Below are positions 1 through 8,145 of a stretch of 64,000 nt of DNA, piece after piece. Positions within the stretch are counted from its first letter, which is position 1; the number at the start of each line of letters is the position of its first letter. Source of the DNA: Arthrobacter sp. ISL-28 (GTDB lineage Bacteria > Actinomycetota > Actinomycetes > Actinomycetales > Micrococcaceae); NCBI RefSeq assembly GCF_018613875.1, contig NZ_JAGGPJ010000019.1, forward strand, positions 1 through 64,000. The letters run 5' to 3'. Made by a program: the position numbers and the translations under genes. The notes under the pieces were generated by a model, which worked only from the letters and a program-made list of their open reading frames with translations, had not been told where the DNA came from and did not search any database.

Positions 1-171
1 CTCCTTGGCCGGTTCAGCGAAGGCAGCAGGATCTACTGCGCCACCGGCTTCTCCGGCGGCGGCTTCAAAAATGCCACAGGCTACGGTCAGATCGCCGCGC
101 ACGAAGCCCTCGGCAAACAGACCATAGAGGGCCTGGACTTCGTACGCCCGGAACGGTTTAAGACGAACTAG
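1..171 (+). CDS. FAD-dependent amine oxidase (DAO family), C-terminal fragment
   Basis: The gene enters from outside the window; the reading frame is open from base 1 to the TAG at 169-171, giving the last 56 residues. The stretch TGFSGGGFKNATGYGQ resembles the glycine-rich FAD-contacting tail of DAO-type flavoproteins such as monomeric sarcosine oxidase, which oxidise secondary or primary amines in the cytoplasm to an aldehyde or keto acid plus H2O2. An aldehyde dehydrogenase remnant follows 95 bases downstream on the same strand, so the pair may once have formed an amine-to-acid route. Substrate cannot be told from this tail; other DAO members (glycine oxidase, glutamylputrescine oxidase types) are equally possible. 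Confidence 0.6.
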   Translation, partial: LLGRFSEGSRIYCATGFSGGGFKNATGYGQIAAHEALGKQTIEGLDFVRPERFKTN

Positions 172-266
172 ATGTCAGAAGAAAGTATGAAGCCATGGCC
201 GCTCAGTCCTCTCCTCAAGCAAGCTACTCCGGCAAAGTTCCCTTCAAACCACTCTGAAAGCGTGCC

Positions 267-1465
267 ATGAGTCTCTCATTTGATCCGACCACTCTTCATA
301 CTGACTTGTTCATCGACGGTGCCTGGCGGAAGGCCGCCGATGGTGCCACGTTCTCGGTGGAGAACCCGGCCACCCATGAGATCATCGCCCACGTCGCCGA
401 CGGCGGGCCCGAAGACGCCGCGCTGGCCATCGAGGCCGCCGGCCGCGCCCAGGCGGAGTGGGGCAAGTCCACACCCGCCAGCGGGCGGACATCCTGCGGC
501 GCGCCTTCGAACTGGTCATCGCCAACACCGACCGGCTCGCCGCCATCATGACCGCCGAGATGGGCAAGCCCCTGGCCGAGGCAAAGGGCGAAGTGGCCTA
601 CGGCGCCGAAATGCTCCGCTGGTTCTCCGAAGAGGCCGTCCGCATCGGCGGCGACCACACCACCTCCGTGGACGGCAACACCCGGATCATGATCACCAAG
701 GAACCGGTCGGTCCCTGCGTGCTGGTCACCCCGTGGAACTTCCCGCTGGCCATGGGCGCCCGCAAGATCGCCCCCGCCGTCGCGGCAGGCTGCACCATGG
801 TCTTCAAGCCCGCCGAGCTGACACCGCTGACCTCCCTCGCCCTGGTGCAGATCTTCAGCGAGGCCGGCCTTCCCGACGGCGTCCTGAACGTCGTCACCAC
901 CGCCAGCGCCGCGCCCGTGGTGGAGAACTGGACCAGCAGCGGCATCGCCCGGAAAATCAGCTTCACCGGCTCCACCGAGGTCGGCAAGATCCTGCTGCGC
1001 CAGGCCGCCGACAACGTCATGCGCTCCTCGATGGAACTGGGCGGAAACGCCCCGTTCATCGTCCTGGCCGACGCCAACATCGAAAAAGCCGTCGATGGCG
1101 CCATGAAAGCCAAAATGCGGAACATGGGAGAGGCCTGCACCGCCGCGAACCGCTTCTTCGTGCACCGGTCAGTGGTGCAGGAATTCAGCGAGAAATTCGC
1201 CAAAAAGATTTCCGAACTGCAGGTAGGCTACGGCGCACTGGCGGGGATCGACGTCATGGTCGGCTACGTATTCACGGAGAGCATGGACAAAGCCATGCGG
1301 GTCTCCGCGGAACTGGAGGTCGGGATGCTCGGGCTGAACACCGGACTGGTTTCCAACCCGGCGGCACCCTTTGGCGGCGTCAAGCAGTCCGGGCTGGGAC
1401 GCGAAGGCGGCAAGGCAGGCATCGAAGAATTTCTTGAGTACAAGTACACCGCAATAGCAATCTAG
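267..1465 (+). pseudogene. NAD(P)-dependent succinate-semialdehyde dehydrogenase, frameshifted and internally deleted
   Basis: Aldehyde dehydrogenase of the succinate-semialdehyde type: the ends match the family well (start MSLSFDPTT, the VTPWNFP NAD-binding motif, the MELGGNAPF glutamate motif, the GEACTAANRF catalytic cysteine, and the tail NPAAPFGGVKQSGLGREGG). Two lesions are visible. First, the frame starting at 267 ends in nonsense after about residue 69, and the rest continues in another frame; one extra C in the C run at 474-476 would rejoin them. Second, near 1235-1262 the protein jumps from the SELQVGYGALAG segment directly to VGYVFTESMDK, skipping roughly 80-85 residues that normally include the EEIFGP motif. 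The joined product is about 399 residues against the usual 480-490. The deletion is in frame and cannot be a single-base read error, so the gene is probably dead even if the frameshift is an artefact. Confidence 0.88.
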
Positions 1466-1477
1466 AAAATATGCAGC

Positions 1478-2200
1478 ATGCCGAAGCGTGAGATGAGTGC
1501 GATGTCAATGGCGGCACCAGAAGGACTCTTTGTACTGGAGGGAAGGCCCACACCTCAGCTGATCGCCGATCACCTGCGGGAACAAATCGCCCAAGGGTCC
1601 ATCCGGCCCGGGCAACAGATCAACGAATCACTCCTGGCGCGCCAATTCAACACATCCAGAGGTCCTCTTCGGGAAGCACTGCAGCGCTTGTGCCAGGAAG
1701 GGATCCTCATCAGCCGGCGCAACTACGGAGTGTTCGTGATGGAGCTTGAAAAACTTGACCTTAAAGAGATCTACGAGGTTCGTGAGTCCTTCGAATCCGC
1801 CGCCGCCAGCAGGCTGCTGGACGGCAGCCCGAAGCAGATCAAAGACACCTGCCACATGCTGAAGGAAATTGTGGGCGAAATGGCGAAGCAAGTGGCAGCG
1901 TCCGACTGGCAGACCATTGCACGGCTTGATATGCAGTTCCACTCAGCCCTCGTGGCCGGTATGGGAAATTCTCGTTTTATCCGTATCTACAAGACACTGG
2001 CCGCCGAATCAAGAATGTGTATCCTCGACCTGGAAGTCTCCTACCCAAGGGTGGACGATCTGGTAGAGGAACACCAAAACATCCTCGATCTGTTGGAAGC
2101 AGGCGACAGGAATGGACTCCTCAACGCCATCAAGCGGCACGCGCAAAAAGCCGTGGAGGACCTCACCGCAGCACAGCAGGACAAGCAAATCCGTGCCTGA
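1478..2200 (+). CDS. GntR-family transcriptional regulator, FCD (FadR-like) subfamily
   Basis: 240 residues. The N-terminal winged helix-turn-helix spans about residues 25-95 (IADHLREQIAQGSIRPGQQINESLLARQF followed by SRGPLREALQRL). The C-terminal helical FCD ligand-binding domain carries the likely metal ligands Asp and His in RLDMQFHSAL, His in EEHQNI and His in IKRHAQKA. Such regulators sense small carboxylates and usually repress neighbouring catabolic genes. It starts 12 bases after the dehydrogenase remnant, so it probably controlled that amine/aldehyde unit. ATG codons at 1478, 1493, 1502 and 1508 are all possible; none has a strong ribosome-binding site. Confidence 0.88.
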   Translation: MPKREMSAMSMAAPEGLFVLEGRPTPQLIADHLREQIAQGSIRPGQQINESLLARQFNTSRGPLREALQRLCQEGILISRRNYGVFVMELEKLDLKEIYEVRESFESAAASRLLDGSPKQIKDTCHMLKEIVGEMAKQVAASDWQTIARLDMQFHSALVAGMGNSRFIRIYKTLAAESRMCILDLEVSYPRVDDLVEEHQNILDLLEAGDRNGLLNAIKRHAQKAVEDLTAAQQDKQIRA

Positions 2201-2266
2201 AGACTTCTCCTAGCCGCAGCCCCAACATGCCAGGAGACCAGGCCCCCGTAACACATCCGGCGCCTG

Positions 2267-2284
2267 TATAATCGACAATCGACA
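2267..2284 (+). promoter_or_regulatory. -10 TATAAT overlapping a direct repeat upstream of the second GntR gene
   Basis: TATAAT lies at 2267-2272, and ATCGACA is repeated directly at 2271-2277 and 2278-2284. A strong AGAGGAGG ribosome-binding site follows before the ATG at 2299. The repeat sits where a repressor would block RNA polymerase, so autoregulation is plausible. No clear -35 box is visible. Confidence 0.45.
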
Positions 2285-2298
2285 GAGGAGGCGGCGCT

Positions 2299-2949
2299 AT
2301 GGACCGCAAGTTCAAGTGGCAAGAACAGCGGTCGACGACGCCGGACGGCGTCTACCGCGTGCTGCGTACAGCCATCCTGGACGGAACTGTGCCTCCGGGC
2401 GGACAGCTGCGCGAGACGCACATTGCTGCGGATCTCGGGATCAGTCGGTCCCCGCTACGTGAGGCGCTGACCAAGCTTGAGGAGGAGGGGCTGGTCGTGA
2501 AGATCCCCTTCCGGGGATCGTTCGTTGTGGAGGTGAGTGCTCGCGACATCGCCGAGATCGCAGCGATCCGCGTACTTGTGGAGCCTTACGCTGCTGAGCT
2601 CTCGGCCGCAACGTTGCGGGGACCTGAGCGGCTTCGGCTGAAGCAAACCATCGAGGAACTTTACAGGGCCACGGACACCAAAGATATCCCGGCCAGCATT
2701 GACGCTCACCTTCGCTTCCACCGGCTCTTCTACGAATTTTCGGGCAACGCCGCCCTGCAAAGTCTTTGGAACGGTTGGGAGAACAAGCTGCGTCTCTACC
2801 TCGCGGTTGACCATCCTACTTACAGCGATCTGCATGACATTGCCGTTGAGCACGAGCGATTGGCTGCGCTTGCTTTGGAGGGTGACATCGAAGGTTTCCG
2901 CCAGGAGATGGTCAGTCAATTCCAGAATGCGCTCCGAGCCCAACTCTAA
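2299..2949 (+). CDS. GntR-family transcriptional regulator, FCD (FadR-like) subfamily
   Basis: 216 residues, with a winged HTH at about 14-80 (VYRVLRTAILDGTVPPGGQL and ISRSPLREALTKLEEEGLV) followed by a helical FCD domain with candidate metal ligands in SIDAHLRFHRLF and VEHERLAAL. It is not a close copy of the neighbouring GntR gene, so this is not a recent duplication. It is preceded by a TATAAT box, a short direct repeat and an AGAGGAGG ribosome-binding site seven to eight bases before the ATG, so it is transcribed on its own. Target and ligand are unknown. Confidence 0.88.
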   Translation: MDRKFKWQEQRSTTPDGVYRVLRTAILDGTVPPGGQLRETHIAADLGISRSPLREALTKLEEEGLVVKIPFRGSFVVEVSARDIAEIAAIRVLVEPYAAELSAATLRGPERLRLKQTIEELYRATDTKDIPASIDAHLRFHRLFYEFSGNAALQSLWNGWENKLRLYLAVDHPTYSDLHDIAVEHERLAALALEGDIEGFRQEMVSQFQNALRAQL

Positions 2950-3073
2950 ATCAGACCTGTGCACGGCCGGTGAGCATGGGCTACGGTCCCCGCACCTAGC
3001 CGGGCGATGGACGCATAGTCATGTCCGCCCCTCGGAGGGTCCGGGGAACGTGTTTGCAGGGCGGAGTACGCCG

Positions 3074-3274
3074 TCAGTCCACGAATTCCGACTGTGTCTC
3101 GATAAAATCCCAGTCGGCGTCTGCCAGGACGATTTGCGGGGTGTCCGGATGCGGCCCCCCGGCTTCGGCGATTCCCTGCATGACAAAGAGCGGAAGTTCC
3201 TCAGCCCGGAGATTTTCCCGGAGCCACTCCTTGCTCTTCAGGTCCAGATCAAGCCACCACATGTAAATTTGCAT
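3074..3274 (-). CDS. Small acidic hypothetical protein (66 aa)
   Basis: I do not recognise the family. The product is short, acidic and Trp/Leu-rich at the start (MQIYMWWLDLDLKSKEWL) and ends in ADADWDFIETQSEFVD. No membrane segment or cysteine motif is visible. A GAGAGG and a GGCGG element lie in the 15 bases before the ATG on the minus strand. It stands alone between a GntR gene and a universal stress gene on the opposite strand. The natural-looking composition supports a real gene, but nothing in context gives a role. Confidence 0.55.
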   Translation of the reverse strand: MQIYMWWLDLDLKSKEWLRENLRAEELPLFVMQGIAEAGGPHPDTPQIVLADADWDFIETQSEFVD

Positions 3275-3439
3275 GTCCCGCCGCCTCTCTACGACTCAAC
3301 GCTATGCGTGCAGCACCTCGGATACAAGGGAAAATCACGGCGTTCGTTTCCGGCCCATGAGGCTGGCCAAACTGCCGTCAGCCGGTAAACGCCCAGCTGA
3401 AAGGCTGGTCAATGCCCGTACGGGGGTACAGAATGAAGC

Positions 3440-3949
3440 ATGCCTTCAGAGCACTCCAGCGGCCCGGCTCCCCTGCTTGTCGGCGTAGTTCCCGGCCAGC
3501 ATCCCGAAGTCATGGAGACGGCCGCCACCCTGGCCCAGCAGCTCGCGGTCCCGCTCGTCTGTGCATTCGTTGATGAGGCCAGCTATCTCGTGGAATGGGA
3601 CCCGGAGCGTTCGGCCCACCGCCTCTCGCTGCATCCGGACAAGGACGATGATGACATCCGGTCCGTGACGGAAGACCTGAAATCCAGCATCGCCGCCGCA
3701 CTCCGGGCCGGGCCGCCCATTGAGTGGACGCTGCGTACGCTGGCCGGCGACCCTGCCCGGGCACTCGGAAGACTCGCCGCCGAGGTGGACGCCCCCATGA
3801 TCATCGTGGGGACGCCCGAGCGTGGGTTTACGCACCGGCTTACGGAAATGCTGAACGGGTCCGTTGCCGCCTGGCTCACCCACCACCAGAGCCGCCCCGT
3901 GCTGGTGGTGCCATACAGGATGCCTGCCCACCAGGACCAGCCGGACTAG
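3440..3949 (+). CDS. Universal stress protein (UspA family)
   Basis: 169 residues with one UspA Rossmann-like domain: a first beta strand LLVGVVPG at about 12-19, and the nucleotide-binding end VGTPERGFTHRLTEMLNGSVA around 123-143 with the family's Gly-spaced loop and terminal Ser, then the last strand RPVLVVPYR. Such proteins act in the cytosol and bind ATP or AMP under starvation or redox stress. It is monocistronic; a GGGGTACAGA element precedes the start. The double hairpin that follows could be its terminator or part of a separate RNA. Confidence 0.85.
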   Translation: MPSEHSSGPAPLLVGVVPGQHPEVMETAATLAQQLAVPLVCAFVDEASYLVEWDPERSAHRLSLHPDKDDDDIRSVTEDLKSSIAAALRAGPPIEWTLRTLAGDPARALGRLAAEVDAPMIIVGTPERGFTHRLTEMLNGSVAAWLTHHQSRPVLVVPYRMPAHQDQPD

Positions 3950-4039
3950 GGCAGGTGCAGCGTGAGAACCCGCCGAATCCGGGCTTCCGAAAGTAAAGCG
4001 AAAGTAGTTATTCGAGGTGGTGGCGAACTCCATTACCGG

Positions 4040-4133
4040 CACGTAAGCTATTTATCGCGGGCTGATCCAGAGCCCGCCCCAAAGACGGCTCCGGAGTGCG
4101 TATCCCCCAATAACGCACTCCGGAGCTTTTTTG
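4040..4133 (+). ncRNA. Candidate actinobacterial 6C-type small RNA (two hairpins, C-rich loop)
   Basis: The intergenic stretch holds two consecutive hairpins. Hairpin 1 pairs 4057-4063 (GCGGGCT) with 4071-4077 (AGCCCGC) around a 7-base loop and is followed by CCCC. Hairpin 2 pairs 4088-4100 with 4114-4126 (13 perfect base pairs) around a loop with the run CCCCC, and ends in six Ts. Two stem-loops with C-rich single-stranded segments are the signature of the 6C RNA family known from actinobacteria. The match is from memory of the architecture, not from a covariance model. The alternative is a strong terminator for the stress gene with an extra upstream hairpin. Confidence 0.42.
4088..4132 (+). 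terminator. Rho-independent terminator
   Basis: Perfect 13-bp stem 4088-4100 / 4114-4126, 13-base loop containing CCCCC, then TTTTTT at 4127-4132. It ends either the upstream universal stress gene or the candidate small RNA in the same gap, and insulates the copper promoter that follows. Confidence 0.9.
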
Positions 4134-4190
4134 TGTCCACATGACTTTTCACCGGGCCAGCACGGACCGGTTGCCTGGGAAGACGAGTCG

Positions 4191-4219
4191 TTGACTGATA
4201 CCCCCCAGGGGTATATGTT
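4191..4219 (+). promoter_or_regulatory. CsoR-controlled promoter and operator
   Basis: TTGACT at 4191-4196 is a good -35 box and TATGTT at 4214-4219 a -10 box, 17 bases apart. Between and overlapping them lies an inverted repeat: ATACCCC at 4198-4204 and GGGGTAT at 4208-4214 with a 3-base spacer. A G/C-rich palindrome with TACCCC/GGGGTA arms is the known CsoR-type copper-repressor operator. The ATG of csoR begins six bases after the -10 box, so the mRNA is probably leaderless. Copper binding to CsoR would release the site and turn on csoR-copZ-copA. Confidence 0.85.
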
Positions 4220-4225
4220 GAATGT

Positions 4226-4570
4226 ATGGACACTCCTGAAGCCCCTCCCCAGGCAGTGAATGACGACTCACCGCCCCAGCACGGCTACACCGCCGACAAA
4301 GACGCCTACCTCCGGCGGCTGCGCCGGATTGAGGGCCAGGTGCGGGGAATCGCGCGCATGGTGGAGGAAGACAAGTACTGCATCGACATCCTGACCCAGG
4401 TCTCGGCCGTCACCAAGGCCCTGCACGCCGTCAGCCTTGGCCTCGTGGAGGAACACATCGGCCACTGTGTGATCGGAGCAGCCGCCGAGCCGGACCCGGA
4501 TCTCCGTGCAGAAGCCATCGACATCAAAGTGAAGGAAGCCGCAGACGCCATCGGTCGCCTGCTGCGGTAA
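4226..4570 (+). CDS. csoR: Copper-sensing transcriptional repressor CsoR
   Basis: 114 residues of the all-helical CsoR/RcnR (DUF156) family. The core LRRIEGQVRGIARM is at about 32-45. The three Cu(I) ligands are present with family spacing: Cys52 (KYCIDIL), His77 (EEHIGH) and Cys81 (HCVIG), i.e. C-x24-H-x3-C, which marks a copper sensor rather than a nickel or sulfide sensor. The N-terminal 22 residues are extra and probably disordered. First gene of csoR-copZ-copA; its own operator overlaps the promoter, so it is autoregulated. Start chosen because the -10 box leaves no room for an earlier one. Confidence 0.95.
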   Translation: MDTPEAPPQAVNDDSPPQHGYTADKDAYLRRLRRIEGQVRGIARMVEEDKYCIDILTQVSAVTKALHAVSLGLVEEHIGHCVIGAAAEPDPDLRAEAIDIKVKEAADAIGRLLR

Positions 4571-4630
4571 CGGCACAACCACCAATCACAACAGCTGACC
4601 TACCCGTCAGCGAGACAAGAGGAGCCAGCA

Positions 4631-4861
4631 ATGAGCACCATCTCCACCACCGTCCACGTTTCCGGCATGACCTGCGGGCATTGCGTCTCGGCTGTCAGCG
4701 AAGAGCTGGAATCGCTCGCCGGCGTCGAGGAGATTGACATCGACCTCAATGCAGGCGGCGTCTCCACGGTCACCATTACCTCCACCCAGGAGCTCTCGCC
4801 GTCCGAAATCGGCGAAGCCGTGGCCGAGGCCGGCTACCTGGTCGTCGCCAACGAGGCTTAA
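4631..4861 (+). CDS. copZ: Copper chaperone CopZ (heavy-metal-associated domain protein)
   Basis: 76 residues forming a single HMA (ferredoxin-like) domain with the Cu(I)-binding motif MTCGHC at 13-18 (Cys15 and Cys18) and the typical closing segment EAGYLV. It carries Cu(I) in the cytoplasm to the CopA ATPase and to CsoR. AAGAGGAG is placed 7-8 bases before the ATG. It sits 60 bases after csoR and 42 bases before copA in the same transcription unit. Confidence 0.93.
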   Translation: MSTISTTVHVSGMTCGHCVSAVSEELESLAGVEEIDIDLNAGGVSTVTITSTQELSPSEIGEAVAEAGYLVVANEA

Positions 4862-4903
4862 GCCCCACTTTTATCACCGACGCACAACCGATCTGGAGCC
4901 GAG

Positions 4904-7243
4904 ATGAGCACCGAACAACTGCCCCGCCACTCCGAGAACAGGGTGATCGAACTCGAAATCGAGGGCATGACGTGCGCATCCTGCGTCAACCGGGTGGAAA
5001 AGAAGCTCGGCAAGCTCGACGGCGTGCAGGCCTTGGTCAATCTCCCCTTGGAATCTGCCCACGTCACAGTTCCCGCCGGCATCACGGACCAGCAGATTAC
5101 AGACCAGGTCGCGTCGGCAGGCTACAAGGCCAGAATCAAACCGCCGCAGCATGAGCCAGCCCGGGCCCCGGCTCGGGAAACGGAAGAACACGGCGGATCG
5201 GCAGAGCACGCCGATCACGTGGCGCACGGCGGCACCGCCCAGGCACTCAAGCCCCGCCTGATCGTCGCCGCGATGCTGACCCTCCCGGTCTTCCTCATCT
5301 CGATGCTCCCGGCCTTCCAGTTCCCGAACTGGGGCTGGGTTGCCGCTGCCGTGGCGTTGCCGGTGGTCAGTTGGGCCGCGTGGCCGTTCCACCGCGCGGC
5401 CGCCATCAATGCGCGGCACTTGGCATCCACCATGGACACGCTCGTGTCCCTGGGCGTCATCGCCGCCTATGCCTTCTCCGTCGGCCAACTCCTCGCAGAT
5501 CCGAGGTTGACTCAACACCCCGGCATGGAGCAGATGGAGGGTTCCGGGGGGCTGTACTTCGAGGTCGCCGCCGTCGTCACGACCTTCCTGTTGCTGGGCC
5601 GATTCCTCGAAGCGAACGCCAAGGCCAAGGCCGGGGATGCCCTCAAGGCGCTGCTCAATCTCGGGGCCAAGGACGCTACGGTGCTGGTCAACGGCGCCGA
5701 AGTGAAGATCCCGGCCGATCAGCTGGCAGTGGGCGACGTCATCGTGGTGCGCCCCGGCGAGAAAATCGCCACGGACGGCATCGTAACCAGCGGCAGTTCC
5801 GCCGTCGACGCCTCCCTGGTGACCGGAGAATCGGTCCCCGTTGAAGTGGGCCCCGGCAGCCCCGTCACCGGCGCCACCATTAATGCCTCCGGGCGGCTGC
5901 TGGTCCGTGCCATCCGCGTGGGCGCGGAAACAACGCTGGCCCAGATGGGCCGGCTGGTGGCCCAGGCCCAGACCGGCAAGGCACCGATCGCGCGGCTCGC
6001 GGACCGCATCAGCGCAGTTTTCGTGCCCATCGTCCTGGCTGTCGCCGTCCTCACGTTCGCCGCCTGGCTGCTGATTGCCGGCCCGGGCGTCACCGGATCC
6101 GAGCTGCGTTCCGCATTCACGGCGGCGGTAGCCGTCCTCGTGATCGCATGCCCCTGCGCCCTGGGACTGGCCACTCCGGTCGGGCTGCTGGCCGGCACGG
6201 GCCGCGGCGCCCAGCTGGGCATCCTCATCCGGGGCCCGCAGGTGCTGGAGGACACCCGCACCGTGGACACGATTCTGCTGGACAAAACCGGCACCGTCAC
6301 GAGCGGGCAGCTCGCTGTCGAGAGCACTGCCGCCTTCCCGCCGTTCAGCGAGGCGGATGTCCTGCGGCTCGCCGGTGCGGTGGAAGCCGCCTCAGAGCAC
6401 CCGATCGCCCACGCCATCGCCGCTGCCGCCCGGGCGGGGCACCCGGCCATGAGCCCCCGGACGGACGACGGCGGCGGCCTCCCCGCCGTCGTCGACTTCC
6501 GGTCCGCACCCGGCGGCGGAGTGGTGGGCACCGTGGAGGGGCGTCCTGTGATCGCCGGCCGGACCAGCTGGCTCGAGGACAACGGCGTTGCCCTGGAACC
6601 CGTACACCACAGCGCCCTGCGCTCCGCGGAGGACTCGGGGAGCACGGCCATCTGGGTCGGTGTGGACGGCGAGGCCGCGGGCATCATTTGCCTCCGGGAC
6701 ACGGTCAAGCCAGGCTCTGCGGAAGCGATCAGCCGGCTGAAGCGGCTGGGTTTGCGGCCCATCCTGCTGACCGGTGACAACGGTGCGGTGGCCGCGCAGG
6801 TGGCTGCCGCCGTCGGAATCCCCGCGGAGGATGTGTTCGCGGGCGTGCTGCCCGAGGGCAAGGTGGATGCAGTCCGCCGGCTGCAGGCCGGGGGCGGCAC
6901 GGTGGCCATGGCTGGCGACGGCGTGAACGATGCCCCGGCTCTGGCACAGGCCGATCTGGGCATCGCGATGGGCTCCGGCACAGACGTTGCCATCGAGGCG
7001 GCGGACCTGACCGTCATGGGGAACGACCTCGGTCAGGTGGCAACCGCGATCGAGCTGTCCCGCCGCACGCTGGCCACCATCAAGAGCAACCTTTTCTGGG
7101 CGTTCTTCTACAATGCCGTGGGCATCCCGGTGGCCGCGCTCGGCCTGCTCAATCCGATGATCGCGGGCGTAGCCATGGCGGCGAGCTCCGTGCTGGTGGT
7201 CACCAATTCGCTGAGGCTGCGCGGCTTCGGCAGCTCAAAGTAG
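4904..7243 (+). CDS. copA: Copper-translocating P1B-type ATPase CopA
   Basis: 779 residues, a normal length for a one-HMA CopA. Order: HMA domain with GMTCASC at 21-27; a His-rich linker (EEHGGSAEHADHVAHGG) near 88-108 that could hold extra metal; two N-terminal helices; actuator domain with TGES near 307; the transport motif CPCALGLATP near 415; phosphorylation site DKTGT near 459; nucleotide-domain SEHP near 497; GDGVNDAPAL near 671; two C-terminal helices. CPC marks subclass 1B-1, Cu(I) export across the cytoplasmic membrane. Last gene of the CsoR-regulated unit; nothing is missing from the catalytic set. Confidence 0.96.
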   Translation: MSTEQLPRHSENRVIELEIEGMTCASCVNRVEKKLGKLDGVQALVNLPLESAHVTVPAGITDQQITDQVASAGYKARIKPPQHEPARAPARETEEHGGSAEHADHVAHGGTAQALKPRLIVAAMLTLPVFLISMLPAFQFPNWGWVAAAVALPVVSWAAWPFHRAAAINARHLASTMDTLVSLGVIAAYAFSVGQLLADPRLTQHPGMEQMEGSGGLYFEVAAVVTTFLLLGRFLEANAKAKAGDALKALLNLGAKDATVLVNGAEVKIPADQLAVGDVIVVRPGEKIATDGIVTSGSSAVDASLVTGESVPVEVGPGSPVTGATINASGRLLVRAIRVGAETTLAQMGRLVAQAQTGKAPIARLADRISAVFVPIVLAVAVLTFAAWLLIAGPGVTGSELRSAFTAAVAVLVIACPCALGLATPVGLLAGTGRGAQLGILIRGPQVLEDTRTVDTILLDKTGTVTSGQLAVESTAAFPPFSEADVLRLAGAVEAASEHPIAHAIAAAARAGHPAMSPRTDDGGGLPAVVDFRSAPGGGVVGTVEGRPVIAGRTSWLEDNGVALEPVHHSALRSAEDSGSTAIWVGVDGEAAGIICLRDTVKPGSAEAISRLKRLGLRPILLTGDNGAVAAQVAAAVGIPAEDVFAGVLPEGKVDAVRRLQAGGGTVAMAGDGVNDAPALAQADLGIAMGSGTDVAIEAADLTVMGNDLGQVATAIELSRRTLATIKSNLFWAFFYNAVGIPVAALGLLNPMIAGVAMAASSVLVVTNSLRLRGFGSSK

Positions 7244-7257
7244 TCAGTGCCGGCGAA

Positions 7258-7530
7258 TCAGGCCGTGCCGAAACGGATTGCCGCCCTGGCCTTAGCCTTC
7301 GCAGCTTCCTCGGCCCGGTCCTTCGCTGGTCCGTGCGCCACCAGGGAGTCGAGCAGGTGTTGGGTGGCGTGCGCCACCTCGTGCACGGCACGTTCGAAGG
7401 CCTCCTCGTTGGCCTTGGAGGGCTTGGTGCTGCCGCTGATCTTGCGCACGTACTGCAGCGCAGCGGCGTGGACCTCCTCCGACGTGGCATGCGGTTCGTA
7501 GTTGTGAAGGGTATGGATATTCCGGCACAT
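7258..7530 (-). CDS. DUF2277 family protein
   Basis: 90 residues starting MCRNIHTLHNYEP and continuing with an ATSEEVHAAALQYVRKISG helix; this start and the YVRKISG core are the hallmark of DUF2277. The function is not known. A C-terminal Ala/Lys/Glu-rich helix (KDRAEEAAKAKARAA) follows. It is convergent with copA, only 14 bases apart, so transcripts from the two sides may overlap. No partner gene is evident. Confidence 0.85.
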   Translation of the reverse strand: MCRNIHTLHNYEPHATSEEVHAAALQYVRKISGSTKPSKANEEAFERAVHEVAHATQHLLDSLVAHGPAKDRAEEAAKAKARAAIRFGTA

Positions 7531-7742
7531 ATCCCCATGCTAGGCTCTGGACCGCCTGGGATCGACCCTCCGGACATGCTTCAGGAGGGGCGCCGCGCCC
7601 ATGGGGAGGACTGCATGGGGAGCGGTGCCCATCGACACTGTTTTGTGTTCGAGGATAGCTTTGAGGCAATGGATCTTCCGGACGAGCCGGAGGCCGCTGG
7701 GGAGCCGACTGGATCGGGTCCGTTGATTGAAGGAGATAAAGA

Positions 7743-8006
7743 ATGGCCATTTGGGGTGCAGACATTGCCCAGCTGAAGAACCTGGGCACCAAGCTTCAGG
7801 CGGGTTCGTCTGAAATCGAAAAGCAGAAGTCCATGCTGACCAAGATCCTGCAGGGCACCGACTGGAAGGGTCCGGACGCGGACAAGTTCCGCAGCGAATG
7901 GAACGGCCAGCACGCCGCCGCCCTTGCCAAGGTTGCACAGGCGCTCGAAGAGGCAGGCAAGCAGGCTTCCCGCAACGCCACCCAGCAGGAAGAAGCTTCC
8001 CGCTAG
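7743..8006 (+). CDS. WXG100-family (ESAT-6-like) protein
   Basis: 87 residues forming two amphipathic helices around a W-x-G turn (DWKGPDADKFRSEW at about 39-52), the definition of WXG100 proteins, which form helical hairpin dimers and are often exported by type VII (ESX) secretion. AAGGAGA lies six bases before the ATG, and a strong terminator follows 14 bases after the stop, so it is a single-gene transcript. No EccC, EccB or partner WXG gene is in the window, making this an orphan substrate or a stand-alone cytosolic helper. The C-terminus (TQQEEASR) shows no clear YxxxD/E export signal. Confidence 0.88.
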   Translation: MAIWGADIAQLKNLGTKLQAGSSEIEKQKSMLTKILQGTDWKGPDADKFRSEWNGQHAAALAKVAQALEEAGKQASRNATQQEEASR

Positions 8007-8019
8007 GGCATGGTTCGTA

Positions 8020-8053
8020 GAGAGGGCCGGACGCAGTTGCGTCCGGCCCTCTC
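8020..8053. terminator. Intrinsic terminator after the WXG100 gene
   Basis: Perfect 15-bp stem (8020-8034 with 8039-8053) and an AGTT loop, followed by GGCGTTT. The T run is weak, as is common in high-GC actinobacteria. It may also stop transcripts arriving from the EamA gene on the other strand. Confidence 0.8.
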
Positions 8054-8145
8054 GGCGTTTAGGGATCCTTTCTAGGAATTCCGGCGTTCAAACAATCCAC
8101 GCGTGGAGAGTCCCGGCGCGTCCGGCGCCGTGCTTCTCCCGAGCC

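Noticed and set aside
280..1437. 385-codon open frame over the dehydrogenase
   Set aside because: Arg/His/Pro-rich shadow frame of the true coding strand, with no domain.
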